Shown here piece by piece: positions 45,011-57,660 of a DNA stretch of 64,000 nt. The DNA is from Manis javanica. Its lineage: Eukaryota; Chordata; Mammalia; Pholidota; Manidae. The DNA lies in NCBI RefSeq assembly GCF_040802235.1, contig NC_133158.1, positions 153,710,401 through 153,774,400 on the forward strand, given 5' to 3'. A program made the translations under genes and the position numbers. Position 1 is the first letter of the stretch. Every line of letters begins with the position of its first letter. The notes beneath the pieces are model-generated. The model made no database searches and was not told the DNA's origin. It was given only the letters and a program-made list of their open reading frames with translations.

Positions 45011-45819
45011 AGGGCCCAGCCTCTGCCATTAGACAATGCACATCCTAAAGTGAGAGAGATACAGACGTGGAATCTCATGCATTTCCAGCTGTGCTTGAGG
45101 GAAACAGGCTGCTCCAGGAGCTCCAGGGAGGGACTCTGCTCTTGGGTAGAAGTGGTGGGTATGGGTAAAGGATGTCATGGCAGACTTCCTGCAGGTAACC
45201 TCTGAATTGAGTTTTGAAGGCCAAGTAGGACATATGTTTTTGGTCAAGGAAACAGCCCATGCTAAGTGCTGAAGGTGAATTAGATGAGTGAGATTAGTGC
45301 AAGTGGTTCGTGGTGAGGCTGAGGGGGGCGGTAGTTGGCAGAGTGGAGGCATTGTGGCTGGCAAAGACTGGAAATTTGTGCTAAGGAGTTGAAATTTATT
45401 CTGAACTTTATGGGGAGCAGTAAAGTCGGAAGGACTCTAATCATGTTCAAATTAGTATTTTATATCCAGCAGCAGCAAGGACTATGGATAGAAGAACATG
45501 AGACTATTCATTGTCTTATTTGAGGGCTTTGAAACCAAACAGAATTAATAAATGTTTAAGAGACCTGCCACATACTTTGCCCTTTCTCTACTCTGCTTAT
45601 AGCTGTTGCTTTGGTGCAAAACATCTTTTCTTCTATTTATACACTCTCTAATGCTACTTATTATTTAAGGGCCCAGCTTGAATGAATGAATGATGAACCA
45701 GGCATATAACCCTGGATCTGTTTCTGAGGATACATGGTAGGACATTATCCTGATTATTCATCCATTTGTTCTAGGAACTTGGGACTATATAAAACTATTC
45801 AATGTTTTGTTGTTTCCTA
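45011..45819. other. Intergenic, old unclassified repeat at about 45030-45440
   Basis: 'gctgaaggtgaattagatga' to 'ttattctgaactttatgggg' is another copy of the ancient family described at 15110-15485. No gene. Confidence 0.4.
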
Positions 45820-46260
45820 CATGCCAGACATTTCATACAACATAGTGTGAAATGCCATATTTACAAGGATTATCTATTTAATCTTCACAGCTATCTGTAC
45901 ACTAGGTATTCTGATTAGCTTTATATTGTAGATTAATCCACTGAAGTTCAGTTTTATAAATAAGTTGTTCAAAGTCCCACCACCACTAGTAAAGATTAAA
46001 AATGGAATCTTGGAAGATTGGCACTCCAACCATAATAACTGGCATTATCTTGTAAAGAGCATTAGACTAAAAGTCAATTAAGCTGGATTCTAGTTAATAA
46101 TTAATAGTGACAATAATCCAGTAAGATAGATGTTATCACCCCATTTTCATTGTAAGGCTACTATGGATTGGAGCACTTAAATAACTATTCAAGACCAGTT
46201 TGAACCCAGGTCTGTATGATTCCAAAGTCAATGATTTTAACCACTTGGAAATGCTCTTCC
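45820..46260 (-). repeat. Two MIR SINEs in reverse orientation
   Basis: First copy about 45820-46015 ('tatttaatcttcacagctat', caaagtcccaccaccactag). Second about 46090-46260 ('gatgttatcaccccattttc', 'gtttgaacccaggtctgtat', 'ttttaaccacttggaaatgc'). Confidence 0.7.
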
Positions 46261-46289
46261 TGGCAGCTCTGGTGCCGATTTGTCTGAAT

Positions 46290-46400
46290 GGTCTGTCACT
46301 TTAGATGCGGAGGTCTCAGCTCTGCTCTGTCATCTGTAAAATGGCAGAATTAGACTAGAAGGTATCAAGGCTCCCTCCTGCTCTGTGATGTATGATCCAA
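46290..46400 (+). repeat. MIR fragment
   Basis: 'gtcatctgtaaaatggcaga' with the flanking family sequence; forward orientation. Confidence 0.6.
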
Positions 46401-48110
46401 GGGCCTCCTGGAGCCCCCACTGATTTCTTCCCCTGTTAGTGATCTTCACTGCCTTGAGTTGCATTTATGCCTTTGAATAATGAGAGAAATATGAATAAAG
46501 ATGGCCTGGAGAGGTAGTTTGCCAGGTGAGCAGGAGGTAGAGAGCAGAGGGCTGGCTCCCAGCCAATTGGAAAATTAAAAAAGGAATTGAGGTGGTGACA
46601 AACCTGAAGCCAAGCTCTGTACAGCAAAGTTTTGGAAAAGAACATGGAAGTGATTACGGAGTTTTCAAGGTGGTTCACAGGCCCTGTGAGAATCATGAGG
46701 GAATAGCAAAAGGTATGTTAGCAACTACTGCATGTGGCAGGTGTGGTATAGAAATGGAGCTGAGAATGGAATGCAGTGAAGAAAAACCGGGGCTTAGTGG
46801 ATGGTGTGTTGAGACAACATTGTGCAGAGAATAAAGGTGGAGAAAAGCAGGTCAGTTGGGTGACACCCGATCAAGGCAGCTTGTCTAAAATGGAAAGATC
46901 ACATGCCATCTGGGGACAATTCCTAGGAAATGTGTTTGTAGAAAATCCAAGCTTTAGTAGACAAATTGCTGGGAAAGCTTTTGGGGGGAAGATGCAGGTC
47001 GTGTGTATGTGGCTAATTATATCATATTTATTTGGGGCTTTGAGATCTATAATTAGCAAAATTTGCCTGCTTAGAGTTTTCATGTTAGGGAAACAAAAGC
47101 ATAAAGGATGAGAAAGGATGAGGTTTTAAGGGAATGAAGAAAAAAAAGGTCATAAATGGCACATGATAAATTTAAAAGAAAATAGGAAAATAGAAACTTC
47201 TGTTGTGCAATCCATGTGCAATACAACTGCAGTAGATCATTAGGAAGGGTGGCCCCATTCCCAAGTCTTGCAGGCTTCTCTACAATTGCTCAACTGTCTC
47301 TGACTGAAAAACTGAGGCAAAGTTATAAAGGGAACAAGTTGTCATAGACCCAGAAACTTTCTTGTGCTGGAATGCTTTTCTGTGTTACAAATTTGATGAG
47401 ACAAGTTCTCTTTAGAAGGGTAAACCTAGTCAAATTTTCAAAACTAGGCCCCAGTAATTAGAGATATTCATTTCATTATCTTTCTACCTAATTTTCTCCA
47501 CATTTAGTAAGGTTCCTTTAAATAAAACATGCTCAATATATATTAGAGAGACTGATTACACACCAATTAATCTAAAACATAAAGATGGGAGACATCTTGA
47601 CATGTAGATGAAGAGACAGAAAAACGTATTTTACGTTTCTAGGGTCCCAAATGCTATGAGGTTCTGAAAATGCGACCTGTGGTAATGACATAACCAACCA
47701 GACTTCTATGTCACAGCTAGGAGTTTGTGAAGATAAAAACAGGAATAAAGAAGCTTTTTGGTAGTGAATGATGATATAACATAAGATAGCTCTCAAGAGG
47801 CAAATGCATTAATAAGGTGGAAACTTGAGACTTCACAGATGTTTAAGTGTTTGGAAAAATACGGAGCCTTCCTTAAGCAAAGTAACATGTAATTTAGTAC
47901 TTGATACTCTTGCAGATCCTCAGTAAGTCTTCCTTTTACGCCCTTCCTCTACTTGTAACTAGTGAACATGAGCAGAGAGACTGTGAGATTCCTTATTCTT
48001 CTAACACTTTTGTTGGACTAAAATCAGGTTTATGTGAAGTGACTGCAGGGAAGAGAATGAATGTCTATGGAACCAGGACAAATCCTTTTAGAAATGGAGT
48101 AAGCAAATTA
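46401..48110. other. Intergenic, no gene seen
   Basis: Nothing assignable. Confidence 0.5.
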
Positions 48111-48114
48111 GCAT

Positions 48115-48290
48115 ATACTACTTACTGAGCACCTGCTTTACTCCTGGCACTTTACAGTGTGTCAGTGATTTCATTTTATGCCCACACAATCCACCCTCTG
48201 CTTTGAAAATGAGAACCAGAGAATCAAAAATGTAAAAACTGTCATAGAGTCACAAAGCTGCTAATGAGGTAAAATTGGAGATTGTCTCCA
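48115..48290 (-). repeat. MIR SINE
   Basis: Reverse MIR: 'ctgagcacctgctttactcc', 'gtgatttcattttatgccca', 'tcatagagtcacaaagctgc'. Confidence 0.75.
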
Positions 48291-50375
48291 ACCCAAACTG
48301 CACTCTTTCTTAAGCTACCCAACCCTTAAAATCATCATGTAAGCCATTGAAGGGCAACTATGATGCAAGAGGTAGATGGTGGTACAGGAAGTTCACCTGG
48401 CTGCTATGCTCTAGGGTTGCTGTAGAGACCACTTGCTCCCACCCCTACATGCCTTTAAGTAAAACAATAATATTGTGTTTCTTCATTAAAGATAATACAA
48501 GCTTTCAAACTTATGGAAAAGTCAAAAGAAGAAAGCAATACTCACCCCAATCCTGCAACCTAGAGATAAGCAGGGTTAATATGTTTATTATATTTCTCTA
48601 ATGCTTTTTTCTATGCATAAGTATTTATAAATGTTATGTTTATACAAATATATATTCTACAAAAACTGATCCTAAGTACATACTTAATTTGTGAACTGAT
48701 TTTTGCTTATTTAAACAGATGGCATGTGAAAGAAAATTTTCTACTTTTAAGTTATTTGGACTGGGTATTATAACAGTATTTTGATAAGCAATCCATTTGC
48801 ATTGATGAGAGTTATAAGATTTATTAAATTTATTGAGAGTGCTAGAGGTGAAGTAAAACTAATATGAGTCTTAATGCTATTTGTGTCTACTAATTTAATA
48901 TTCATTATATGAAGCATAATAGCATAATTGCACACAGATTTGATGTCCAGTGTGAATATCAGTGCTGAAAGGCCTGGGTCCACAAAGTCTAACTATATTT
49001 CCTTTAAAACTTCACTTTTTATATACCTTCAATCAGCAATAAAGAGCACCAGAATGGCTTCTTTTCTGACATTGTTAAACCTCAAATTATGTTATCATTT
49101 TAGACTGGCTAAGAGGAGTAATATTCAGAGAACACTAAGTGACATACTATTTGTCTTATCTTCTAGGATACTCTAAGTTCTAGCCTTGGATCAAATAGGG
49201 TCTTTACGCTGTAATGTATTTATTAAACTTGAAACCTTTCTTTGACTTTAGTGAGGATCCCTGTAAGAAGCAGGTACGTGAAAAATACTCCTACATTTGC
49301 TGTAGAAATGCTTTTGGTTTCAGAGCCTACCACACCCTTTACTTCTGCCAATGTTAAACTTTTTGAGAAAATTTGTTTTCTATTTCAGTGCCAGAAAAAT
49401 GTCTTGCTGAGAGACTCATATATTCCTTCCTTCATCATAAATAACTGCAATTTGAATGATTGCTATTCTTAATCTCCCTATCACCAACCAGGAAGCTTAG
49501 AGCCAACTTTGATGCTAAAGCAAATAAATTTCATTAATAATGTTAGTATGTTTGCATTTTCCTCTTTTGTGATATTGTTTTCTATTTCCATTTTTATTAT
49601 ATTTGTATGTAAAGGACACTTCTTCTGTATTTCTTTTTCTGTCTTCACTTAGAAAGTTAAAGCAGATATCTTTTTGTTAAAGGAATTTAATATTATAAAT
49701 ATTGTGTTTTACAATCTTATTTTGTTTCATTTCAATTTGCTGAGTGTGTGTAACCTCATGGGATTTTTCTCTTGATCCTTGGAATTTAGGAAGTGCATAC
49801 ATACTTAGTTGGCTCTGGCTCTCTTTTCAATAATCTTGTGTGGGCATTAGTTACAATGCTCTTGACCCAAAGATTAAAATCACTTTTTAGTTTAGAGAAA
49901 TTTTCTTCTCTTATTTCTTTGATGATTGCTTTGACTTCTAGTCTCTCATGGAACTGACTTTTTCTTCGAATTAAACACTTATAAGGTGGCCAGTGGTTTG
50001 CCTGGGACTTTGCCAGTTTTAGCACAAACTAGGACAGTTGGTTATTCTACACTTAGCTAAAGCTATTGTGTCCCTGAAAATGGTAATTTTCAAACTGTTT
50101 ATAGTGACAGAGTTTTTCATTTCCAATCCACTGTGGACTGGGTTTTTGAAAATAGGATAAAAATAAATCAACAAAAATGAAATAAGGAAGGCAAATAACA
50201 TACAGGTCCAATTTAAAAAATTACTATTAGATTTGAAAGACATACAATTACTCTGTCAAATTACTCCAAAAGTTTAAAATGCTTTTTCTTGGTTTCTGTA
50301 GGCAGCTTGTAAGATCCGGTGTCACCTCGAGGACTACATGGGGCAGTGTGCTCTAGTATTTCTCTATCTGCTCTG
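48291..50375. other. Intergenic, no gene supported
   Basis: 48450-48660 and 62100-62270 share an old repeat character ('aatcctgcaacctagagata'; 'gatcccaccacctggaggta'). A 79-codon minus-strand frame at 50025-49786 is rich in charged residues but matches nothing I know. Confidence 0.4.
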
Positions 50376-50379
50376 AAAA

Positions 50380-50560
50380 TCCCTTCCATCTCCTCCACTC
50401 CACATGCTGTTCTCTCCAGCCTGCGCTAAATGCCTCTTTTGTGTTCAGATACCCCATTACATTAAGCTGTGCACTTCTTAAGGGAGAGGGTTGGAATCTT
50501 ATTCATCTTTGTACGCCCTGCATCCACCACACTGCCAGGCAAGGAGTTTGTTAGGCTGTT
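50380..50560 (+). repeat. LINE-2 3' fragment
   Basis: 'gtgcacttcttaagggagag', 'cttattcatctttgtacgcc' and 'caccacactgccaggcaagg' follow the L2 3' end order; forward. Confidence 0.65.
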
Positions 50561-51890
50561 GTGTTCATTCTTTTCTTGCTGGAAGAAATTTACAAAGAAT
50601 TACCTAAGGTTGTTTTGGAGAGAGTGAGATTGTGAGGGCTTTCCTCCCTTTTTTGTTCTTTTGAGTATTCCTTAAAATTTTTCTAACACACATGTACTAT
50701 TTAAATGGGAAAATTTAAGCATTATTTTAACAACTGATTTGTGAAATAAGTGACATCTACCTTATGGCTGGTAGTCAGTAAAAAGTCCCTTTTCACAGTG
50801 TAGTTGGATTGTAGGACAGAGGCTAACTTGTGTAAGAAAAAGAAAACAATGCTAAATAACCCCGTGTTCATTGAGGAGCAGGATCTTATTCTTATCCTAT
50901 TTGAATCTGAAAAATCATCAGGAGGCTGAAATGACTAATTTTAGGATACAGCCAAGGAAATGTACAAATTTTCCCCTAAAAATTGAGAACAGAAAGCATT
51001 TCCTTTTTACACTGTGTCTGTTTTCAAGTGGCCTATGATGTTATGAAGTTCAATAACTGCCTCATTTGCATTATTCAGACACTGGAATGACTGGATGTGA
51101 CCATATAAACTATGACTGATGGGGCCCTGACTTCCCTAACTAGACAATAGTGCTGTTTGAACTGGCAGTTAATCACATTTTAAAAGTGACTTATCGGTAA
51201 TGTACAATATGACTAATTTAGCAGCTAAGCAGTTTCATTGTGATCTCGGTGTCAGTGGAATTCCTGTCACCTATCCAACAGTTAAGTCATATTGCATAAC
51301 TGTTGGGTGACATCACCATGCTACAAGATTACTGGCTGAAGAAATGAAAAAAAAAGTTTCCTGGACTGTCCGCCTTTCCGGTATCTGAACGACTTGTACT
51401 GTTACTGCAGTACAGCCAGAAAGCAAAGGAAAAATGTGAGTTGAAGTGGCTGGCTTTTGGTGTGTCATTGAAAACCATGGTCTGCAACATCCAGGGAGAT
51501 TCTCCAGCATGCCTAATCATGCGATCTCTTCCCTGTATGTGGGAGTCCATGGTGCCAGTCACTAGGGTGTAGGGTGAGACAGCAGAGACAATGGCTCTCT
51601 CCTGAAAGGAGGGCATTTCATTTTTCTGAGAACTTTACAGTCTTCTCTTTAGAGGGAAAAGTGCAAAGAGTGCTGCTCACCGTTTGCTATACATATAGAT
51701 ACTGATGAGGTGGTCAGCTGGGGCCCCTGAGAACATTCCGTGGTTAAACGTCTGCTGTATTTCTGAGGGAACTGGTAATTCAGGTCAGTCACCACAGAAT
51801 ACATAAACTTAAGTCTGTTTAATTGTACAAAATATCAGCTTTAAAATACCCACAGAAACACATGAAAACTGGAACTATGGCTGATTGGAA
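50561..51890. other. Intergenic, no gene seen
   Basis: Nothing assignable. Confidence 0.5.
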
Positions 51891-51894
51891 TTTA

Positions 51895-52110
51895 TGATAA
51901 TAATGACTAACACTGTTTACTATACACAAGCACGAAGTAGGGTACATATCTGAATTTATTTAATCTTATGACATAGATACTGTTATTATCCTTAACTTAC
52001 AGATGAGGGAATAGAGACTCTGAGATCGTACAGATGGTAAAGAGTAGAACCAGGATGTGAACTTGGGATGTGAGCACTGGATTACACTGTCTAAACTGTT
52101 GCCATCCACT
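51895..52110 (-). repeat. MIR SINE
   Basis: Reverse MIR: gatactgttattatccttaa, 'cagatgagggaatagagact', 'accaggatgtgaacttggga'. Confidence 0.8.
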
Positions 52111-52131
52111 GCATATTTTATAATGATGATG

Positions 52132-52171
<40 letters not shown>
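52132..52171. repeat. (AAT)n microsatellite
   Basis: About 13 perfect ATA/AAT triplets, preceded by gatgatgat. It sits between two MIR copies and is likely polymorphic. Confidence 0.95.
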
Positions 52172-52172
<1 letters not shown>

Positions 52173-52184
52173 CAAAACTGACAT

Positions 52185-52420
52185 CTACTACTACTTCTGT
52201 CTACTGGATGCTTTTTATATGACAGGCACTATATTAAAATCATTGTATCCTTTCATCAAGTCTGTGAGATAGAACATATTATTATTATCCCCATTTGATA
52301 GATTAGGAAAGTGAGTTACAGAAGAAATAAGCCATATAGAGAGCAGGTAATGAAACAAGAAGTCAAACCCAGATGGTTTAGACCTAAACTCTATACTTTT
52401 AACTACCATGCTATACCACT
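52185..52420 (-). repeat. MIR SINE
   Basis: Reverse MIR: 'atatgacaggcactatatta', 'attatccccatttgatagat', 'gaagtcaaacccagatggtt'. Confidence 0.8.
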
Positions 52421-52429
52421 TTTTACAGC

Positions 52430-52930
52430 TACTATTTATTGAGTACCTACTAATGTGTAATCCTCACGACAATCCTGTGATACTTGGGGTCCCCAATAAT
52501 AGCTGCACTGTAGAGTTTTTTTAATTGGAAAATAGTTGATTTATAATATTATATAGTTTCAGATGTACAGCCTAGTGATTCAATAATTATATACATTACT
52601 GAATGCTCACCACGGTAAGTGTAGTTACCCCCTGTTACCATACCAAGAAATTGTAATGTTGGTTATATTCTCTCTGCTGTTCTTCCATTCCTGTGGCTCT
52701 TTTATTTTACAATTTGAAGTTTGTACTTCTTTATCCTTTCACTTCACTCATCTCCCCACACACCCTCCCTTACGGTAACCAACATCTGTTGTCAGTATTT
52801 ATGGGTCTGCATTGTAGGTAGTATTTTCCCCAATGTATAGATGAGAAAACTGAGCCTATATGAGGTTAGGTAACTATTGCCAGCTTCTGAGTAGCAGAGC
52901 CAGAATTCTTCCAAGAACCAGAACTCTACC
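52430..52930 (-). repeat. MIR SINE split by an L1 insertion
   Basis: The left half (ttgagtacctactaatgtgt, cctcacgacaatcctgtga) and right half ('cccaatgtatagatgagaaa', 'gagtagcagagccagaattc') make one reverse MIR. They are separated by the L1 fragment at 52514-52806. Confidence 0.75.
52514..52806 (-). mobile_element. L1 3' end (L1MA-like) inserted in a MIR
   Basis: The reverse complement of an L1 3' UTR ('aattggaaaatagttgattt', tttcagatgtacagcctagt, 'gttaccccctgttaccatac') is bracketed by ctgcactgtag (52503-52513) and ctgcattgtag (52807-52817). These form an 11-bp target-site duplication with one mismatch. Confidence 0.85.
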
Positions 52931-54640
52931 ATACAACATTCTGAGGCTCAAAAATCCAAGGCTACAATCTGATGCTGGGTAACAAAACAAATGTCAGGTA
53001 AAGAGCAGGAATCTCAGGAGTTACTGAGTGGAAGAACTGATATCTTGGTCTATGTAGGTATTTATATTTATATTTTAATATTTTGGTATCCCTAAAGGGT
53101 GGGGCCTGGTAAAGAGATGCCAGAAGGGTCTGGGATGTCAGCAGTGTTCTGGTTAAGATGTGCCTTTCCACGAATGCTCCTCTCCCTTTGTGAATTCTGG
53201 GTGATCTCCTAAATGTAGTAAGATTTCCCTTTCCCCCTTTTTTCTTTTTACTCCCCCTGGTATTTCCAAAACTGCACTTCTCTGGCCTCCTTCGGTTTGC
53301 ACAGAGTCCCGCACATGCTCAGTTCTCTTGCCTTGTAAGGATTTCCTCCCTACCCCCAGGCCTCCTTTCCCTTCATAGAACATATTCACTCTTCTGGAAT
53401 GTGGCCACCCATAAGCATGACACACATTTTCAAAGGGCTTCAGAAATGAATGTGATTAGTGAGTTTAATTTTGTTAAAGGAGAAGCATATCAACATTGCA
53501 CATGAGTAACCTGTTAATTTTACTGTATTGGTGTTCTGCCTTCAAGGGCGTAATAATTTAAAAAATCTGAAATCATGAAAAAAGCAAAAACAAACTAAAA
53601 AACAAGCAAAATATTGAAAAATAGTTTGACTATTACAAAAGTATTTAGTTTGAATTTTTAAGAGAAAAGAGCCCTTATAAAGTGTTATTCTGTTAAAAGA
53701 TATGAAATGTATCAATTTACTCATTTAAGGAATGTTTATTTGGGGGAAGCAGAGGATAAAAGTATGCATGACATGTCCTTCATACCTAAATGCTTAAAAA
53801 ACAAATTCAAATGCTATAGGGGTGAAGCAAATTGTGAGATAGGGTTGGTTCAATAAGGAAGCAAACTCTCTGAAGGGAATGATTGGGGAAACTTCTTGAA
53901 GGAGCAGAGACTTAGCTGGAACTAGAAGAGCTGGTAGAATTATAATAGTTTGATACTAGAAGTTAAGGAAAGAACAGTCCATATGGGGAACTAGTGTGAG
54001 ACACAAAGACAAGATGAAGGTATAATTTCATGAATCCTTCTCTAGGGTATGCAGCTATTAAATAATGTGAGCATCTCTCATAAAAATCTGAGGAGATGGC
54101 CAGTTATTTGTTCAGCTTTATAGCAGAGATTAGGATGTAGTGGAAAAGTGTGTCTCATCCCAAAATTGGCAAAGGGAAAATCTTAACATATTGAAGTGCT
54201 ATGAGCTAGCCATCCCCTGGACCCATAAATTTCCCTGTGCTGAAGACAAGAGAAGACTCAGCACAGAAGCACCCAGATGATATGCTCATCTAAAACTCAC
54301 TCTGGTAATTCCAAGTACACAGGGAGTCTCCTACTGGGTCGTCTGACTTGCTCAGTGACCTCAGGTCAGTCACCCCATTTTCCCTGGTCTGAGTCTATAT
54401 TCCTAAAATATGATAAGGTCCTTAAACTCAGATAGTGGGTGAATAATGAAGGGGAACCTCTCTCAAGTGCTGTTTGTGGTCCTAATTTGTGTCTGGGGAT
54501 GACTTTAATGCAGCTAAGACTGTTTTAAGATAAACAAGGTCATTTTGGTTCTTTGATCACTGAATGCTTTGGGATATGGTCCAGAGAAGGGCACTTCACT
54601 CATTCATTCATTGCTTCATCCACTTAGACACTGAATAAGT
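52931..54640. other. Intergenic, old unclassified repeat near 53740-54020
   Basis: No gene. 53153-53425 gives an open minus-strand frame without recognisable domains. 53740-54020 resembles the ancient family of 15110-15485. Confidence 0.4.
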
Positions 54641-54649
54641 GCCTATCAT

Positions 54650-55180
54650 GGTTTTCAGCCTCTGGAATTTTTCCCAGAGATCCCTGCCTCCTGGTATGCA
54701 TGCTCCTTCACATTTACCAGGGTTGTTCTGTGTGACCAGAATACGGCAGAAATGATGGCGTGTCACTTGTGAGATAAATTATAAAAAATTGTGGCCTCTC
54801 CCTTGCTTTCTCTCTTGGACCACTTGCCCTGGAGGAAGCCAGCTGCCATGTGGTGAGGGTAGTCAGTGGCTCACAGAGAGATCCTGTTGTACAGAACTGA
54901 AGCTCTCTACCAGCTGAAGGAGAACTGAGACCTGTTGTCAACAGTTAAGTTGAATAAGCCTTCTTGGGAGCAGATTCCACAGCCCTGGTCAACCCTTTGG
55001 ATGACTGCAGCCCTGTCTGACTCCTTGACTTGAGCCTTGTGAGACCCTGACCCAGGGCACATCTTCTAAGCTCCTCTTGGACTCCTGACCCTCAAAAACT
55101 GTACAAGATAGTAAACATTTGTTGCTTTAAAAGGCTAATTTCGGGGGTATTTTTTACATAACAATAAATGTCTAATATGC
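54650..55180 (+). repeat. MLT1-type (MaLR) LTR
   Basis: Forward LTR with the typical 3' half: tgagccttgtgagaccctga, 'ggactcctgaccctcaaaaa', 'agtaaacatttgttgcttta', 'aacaataaatgtctaatatg'. It is diverged. No internal retroviral sequence is attached. Confidence 0.7.
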
Positions 55181-55834
55181 CTACCCCATTTATTTGTTCC
55201 TGTGCCAATTGTGGGAATGAATAAAGCTTAAATTTTGCCCTCTAAAAGGTAGCAGTTCTCAGAAAAACAACAGATATATTACCCCTACTTATAACACAAT
55301 ACAACAGATGCAACAAGGGAGATTCCTTACCAAATGCCACAGAAGGCAGGAGATAAAATAATTAACTCTATTTGGAGAGAAAAAGAGTCCAAAAAGGCTT
55401 TACAAACAGACATCTAGAGACTAATTTCCAAGAAAAATCAAGACTTTTCTAGCAAAGAAGAGGGAAAAGCATATGCAAAGACCAGGAGGCGGGAGACCTA
55501 TGGCATATCTTAGCGAATGTGTTTAATTCCATATAGTTATGGCCAAGGATTACTGTGAGGATTCCTTGCTAGGAAAGCTGGCTTTATTCTCAGGTGACAG
55601 GGCTAAAGCAGGAGATTGACATGATCAGAACATGTTTGGGGCAGGCAGTTGTTGTGGGCTTCACCAGGAGGCCCTACCCAGTAGGAAGAGAAGCAGGGAG
55701 GGATGGAGGCCAAGTAGAAAACTACCGTAGTTCTCAGTAGCTACTCCTTTTAGAGACTAGTGAGTTTTGATGTGAGTATTACTATATCACTCATTTTTTT
55801 CATTGATCCTTTAATCAAGATATATATATATTTT
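55181..55834. other. Intergenic, old unclassified repeat near 55230-55720
   Basis: 'gcaaagaccaggaggcggga' and 'ggctttattctcaggtgaca' belong to the ancient family described at 15110-15485. No gene. Confidence 0.4.
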
Positions 55835-56530
55835 TAGTAATTTTTACTTTTGTTCTCATTTTGAAATGACTTCAGATTTACCAAAAAGTTGCAAAACTAG
55901 AAGAAGGAATTCCTACATACTATTCACCCATCTTCCTCAAATGTTAACATTCTGCATAAGTACAGTATAATTATTAAAATCAGAACATTAACATGAATAC
56001 ACCACTTTAAACTAGTCTACCAACCTTATTCAAATTTCACCAGTTGTCTGATTAGTGTACTTCCTCTGGTTCAAGATCACCCTATTTTTAGTTATGTCCC
56101 CTTAGTCCTCTTTAATTTGGGACAATTTCCCAGCCTTTCTTTGTCTTTCATGACCCTGATACAATTGAACTACCCAGTTATTTCACAGAACGTTCATCAA
56201 GTTGGGTTTAGCTTATCTGTTTCCTCATGACTAAATTTAAGTTCTGTATTTTTGGCAAGAATACCATAGAAATGATGTTATGTGTCTTCAGTGCATCATA
56301 TTAGAAGTCACATGATACATTTTGTTATTGGTGAGGTTGATAACTTTGTCAAGGTCGTGTTTGCTAAGTTTTCCATTATAAAGTGATCAAGATTACCTTG
56401 CAGTTAGTAATAGAAGACTCTGAGATTATGCACATTTCTTTTTTTTTTAATCAAACTTTTGTCCAGGCATTTTAACATCCATTGCCATTGATGCCTGAAA
56501 TAATAATTACTGTGGTGCTTGCCAAATGGT
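55835..56530. mobile_element. Old L1M-class fragment
   Basis: 'tgacttcagatttaccaaaa', 'ttcacccatcttcctcaaat', 'caaatttcaccagttgtctg' and 'tttctttgtctttcatgacc' follow the order of an old mammalian L1 3' region. Orientation is not assigned with confidence. Confidence 0.6.
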
Positions 56531-56569
56531 GAAAATTAGGAGATTTTGAATTGTATTGTGTGGTGGTTG

Positions 56570-57055
56570 TAAAGCATGTTGATAAGTTCTTTGGTATTCC
56601 ATTCTTTGAGAAATGGAGATTAACTCCCTTCTCCTTGCGTACAGGCTACACTTAGTGCCTCCTTTCTAATGAACAGAATATGGTAGAAGTGACTTCCAAC
56701 ACTAGGTCCTAAAAGGCATTGTGATTTCCTCTTTGCTCTCTCGGATCACTCACTTTGGGCAAAGCCAGCTGCCCTTACACATGAAGACATTCAAGCAGCT
56801 CTATGAAGGCTCTGTGTGGAGAGGTACTGAGGCCTCCTGCCAAAGACCAGCGCCAACTTGCAAGGCAAAAGAATCCTCTGGCCTGGTAAACACCTTGACT
56901 GCAACCTCATGAGGGGCACTGATCCAGAACCACTCGGCTAGGGCACCCCTGGATTCCTGGCCTACACAAAAGAGTATGTGAGATAATAAATGTTTGATGT
57001 TTTAAGCCACTAATTTTTTGATGTAATTTGCTACACAGCAATAGATAATGAATTT
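56570..57055 (+). repeat. MLT1-type (MaLR) LTR
   Basis: Forward LTR with 'gtgagataataaatgtttga', 'tttaagccactaatttttt' and 'acacagcaatagataatgaa' at its 3' end. It includes 'tggtagaagtgacttccaac' and a diverged middle part. Confidence 0.8.
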
Positions 57056-57099
57056 ATGCTGGTAAGTAGGAAAGAAGTCACCAGAAAAATGTTAAAGAA

Positions 57100-57660
57100 G
57101 AGAAATACTAGGGAAAAAAGTGTACCCCCAGAAAAGAAGGGAGTAAGGATACATATTCAAATGATGAAATCCTGCTTCTCACCAGATCAGCTAAAATGAA
57201 GCACTCTGACAGTACCAAGTATTGGGAATGCTCAAACAACTGGTAAAAATGTGCAGTGATAGTCATTTCAGAAAGTAGTTTGACATTATCTAATAAAGGT
57301 GAAGATACACTCATCACCAGATAAGTTATCAGAATCCTACTCCTAGACATATGCACAACAGAAATAGGTGTACATCAAAAGGCCTGTACATGAATGTTCA
57401 TAGCAGTATTTCTTAAAATAGCCTGAAACTGGGAACAGTCCAAGTATCCATCAACAGTAGAATGTGTAAACAAATTGTGCACTGTTCATTCACTAGAATA
57501 CTATATATAAGCAAAAATCAACAAACTACAGCTACAAGCAATAATGTGGATGAATTGTAAAAACAATGCTGAATGGACGAGACCCAGCACAGAGGAATAT
57601 ATATTGTATGATTCTATTCATGGAAAGTTAAAAAACAGACAAAAATAAACTTTTTTTTTA
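57100..57660 (+). mobile_element. Old L1M 3' ORF2/3' UTR fragment
   Basis: Forward L1: 'gttcatagcagtatttctta', 'gtccaagtatccatcaacag', 'gctgaatggacgagacccag', 'gattctattcatggaaagtt'. Stops interrupt every frame. Confidence 0.8.

Noticed and set aside
49786-50025. 79-codon charged minus-strand frame, considered as an L1 ORF1 or transposase relic
   Set aside because: No motif could be matched; left unannotated.
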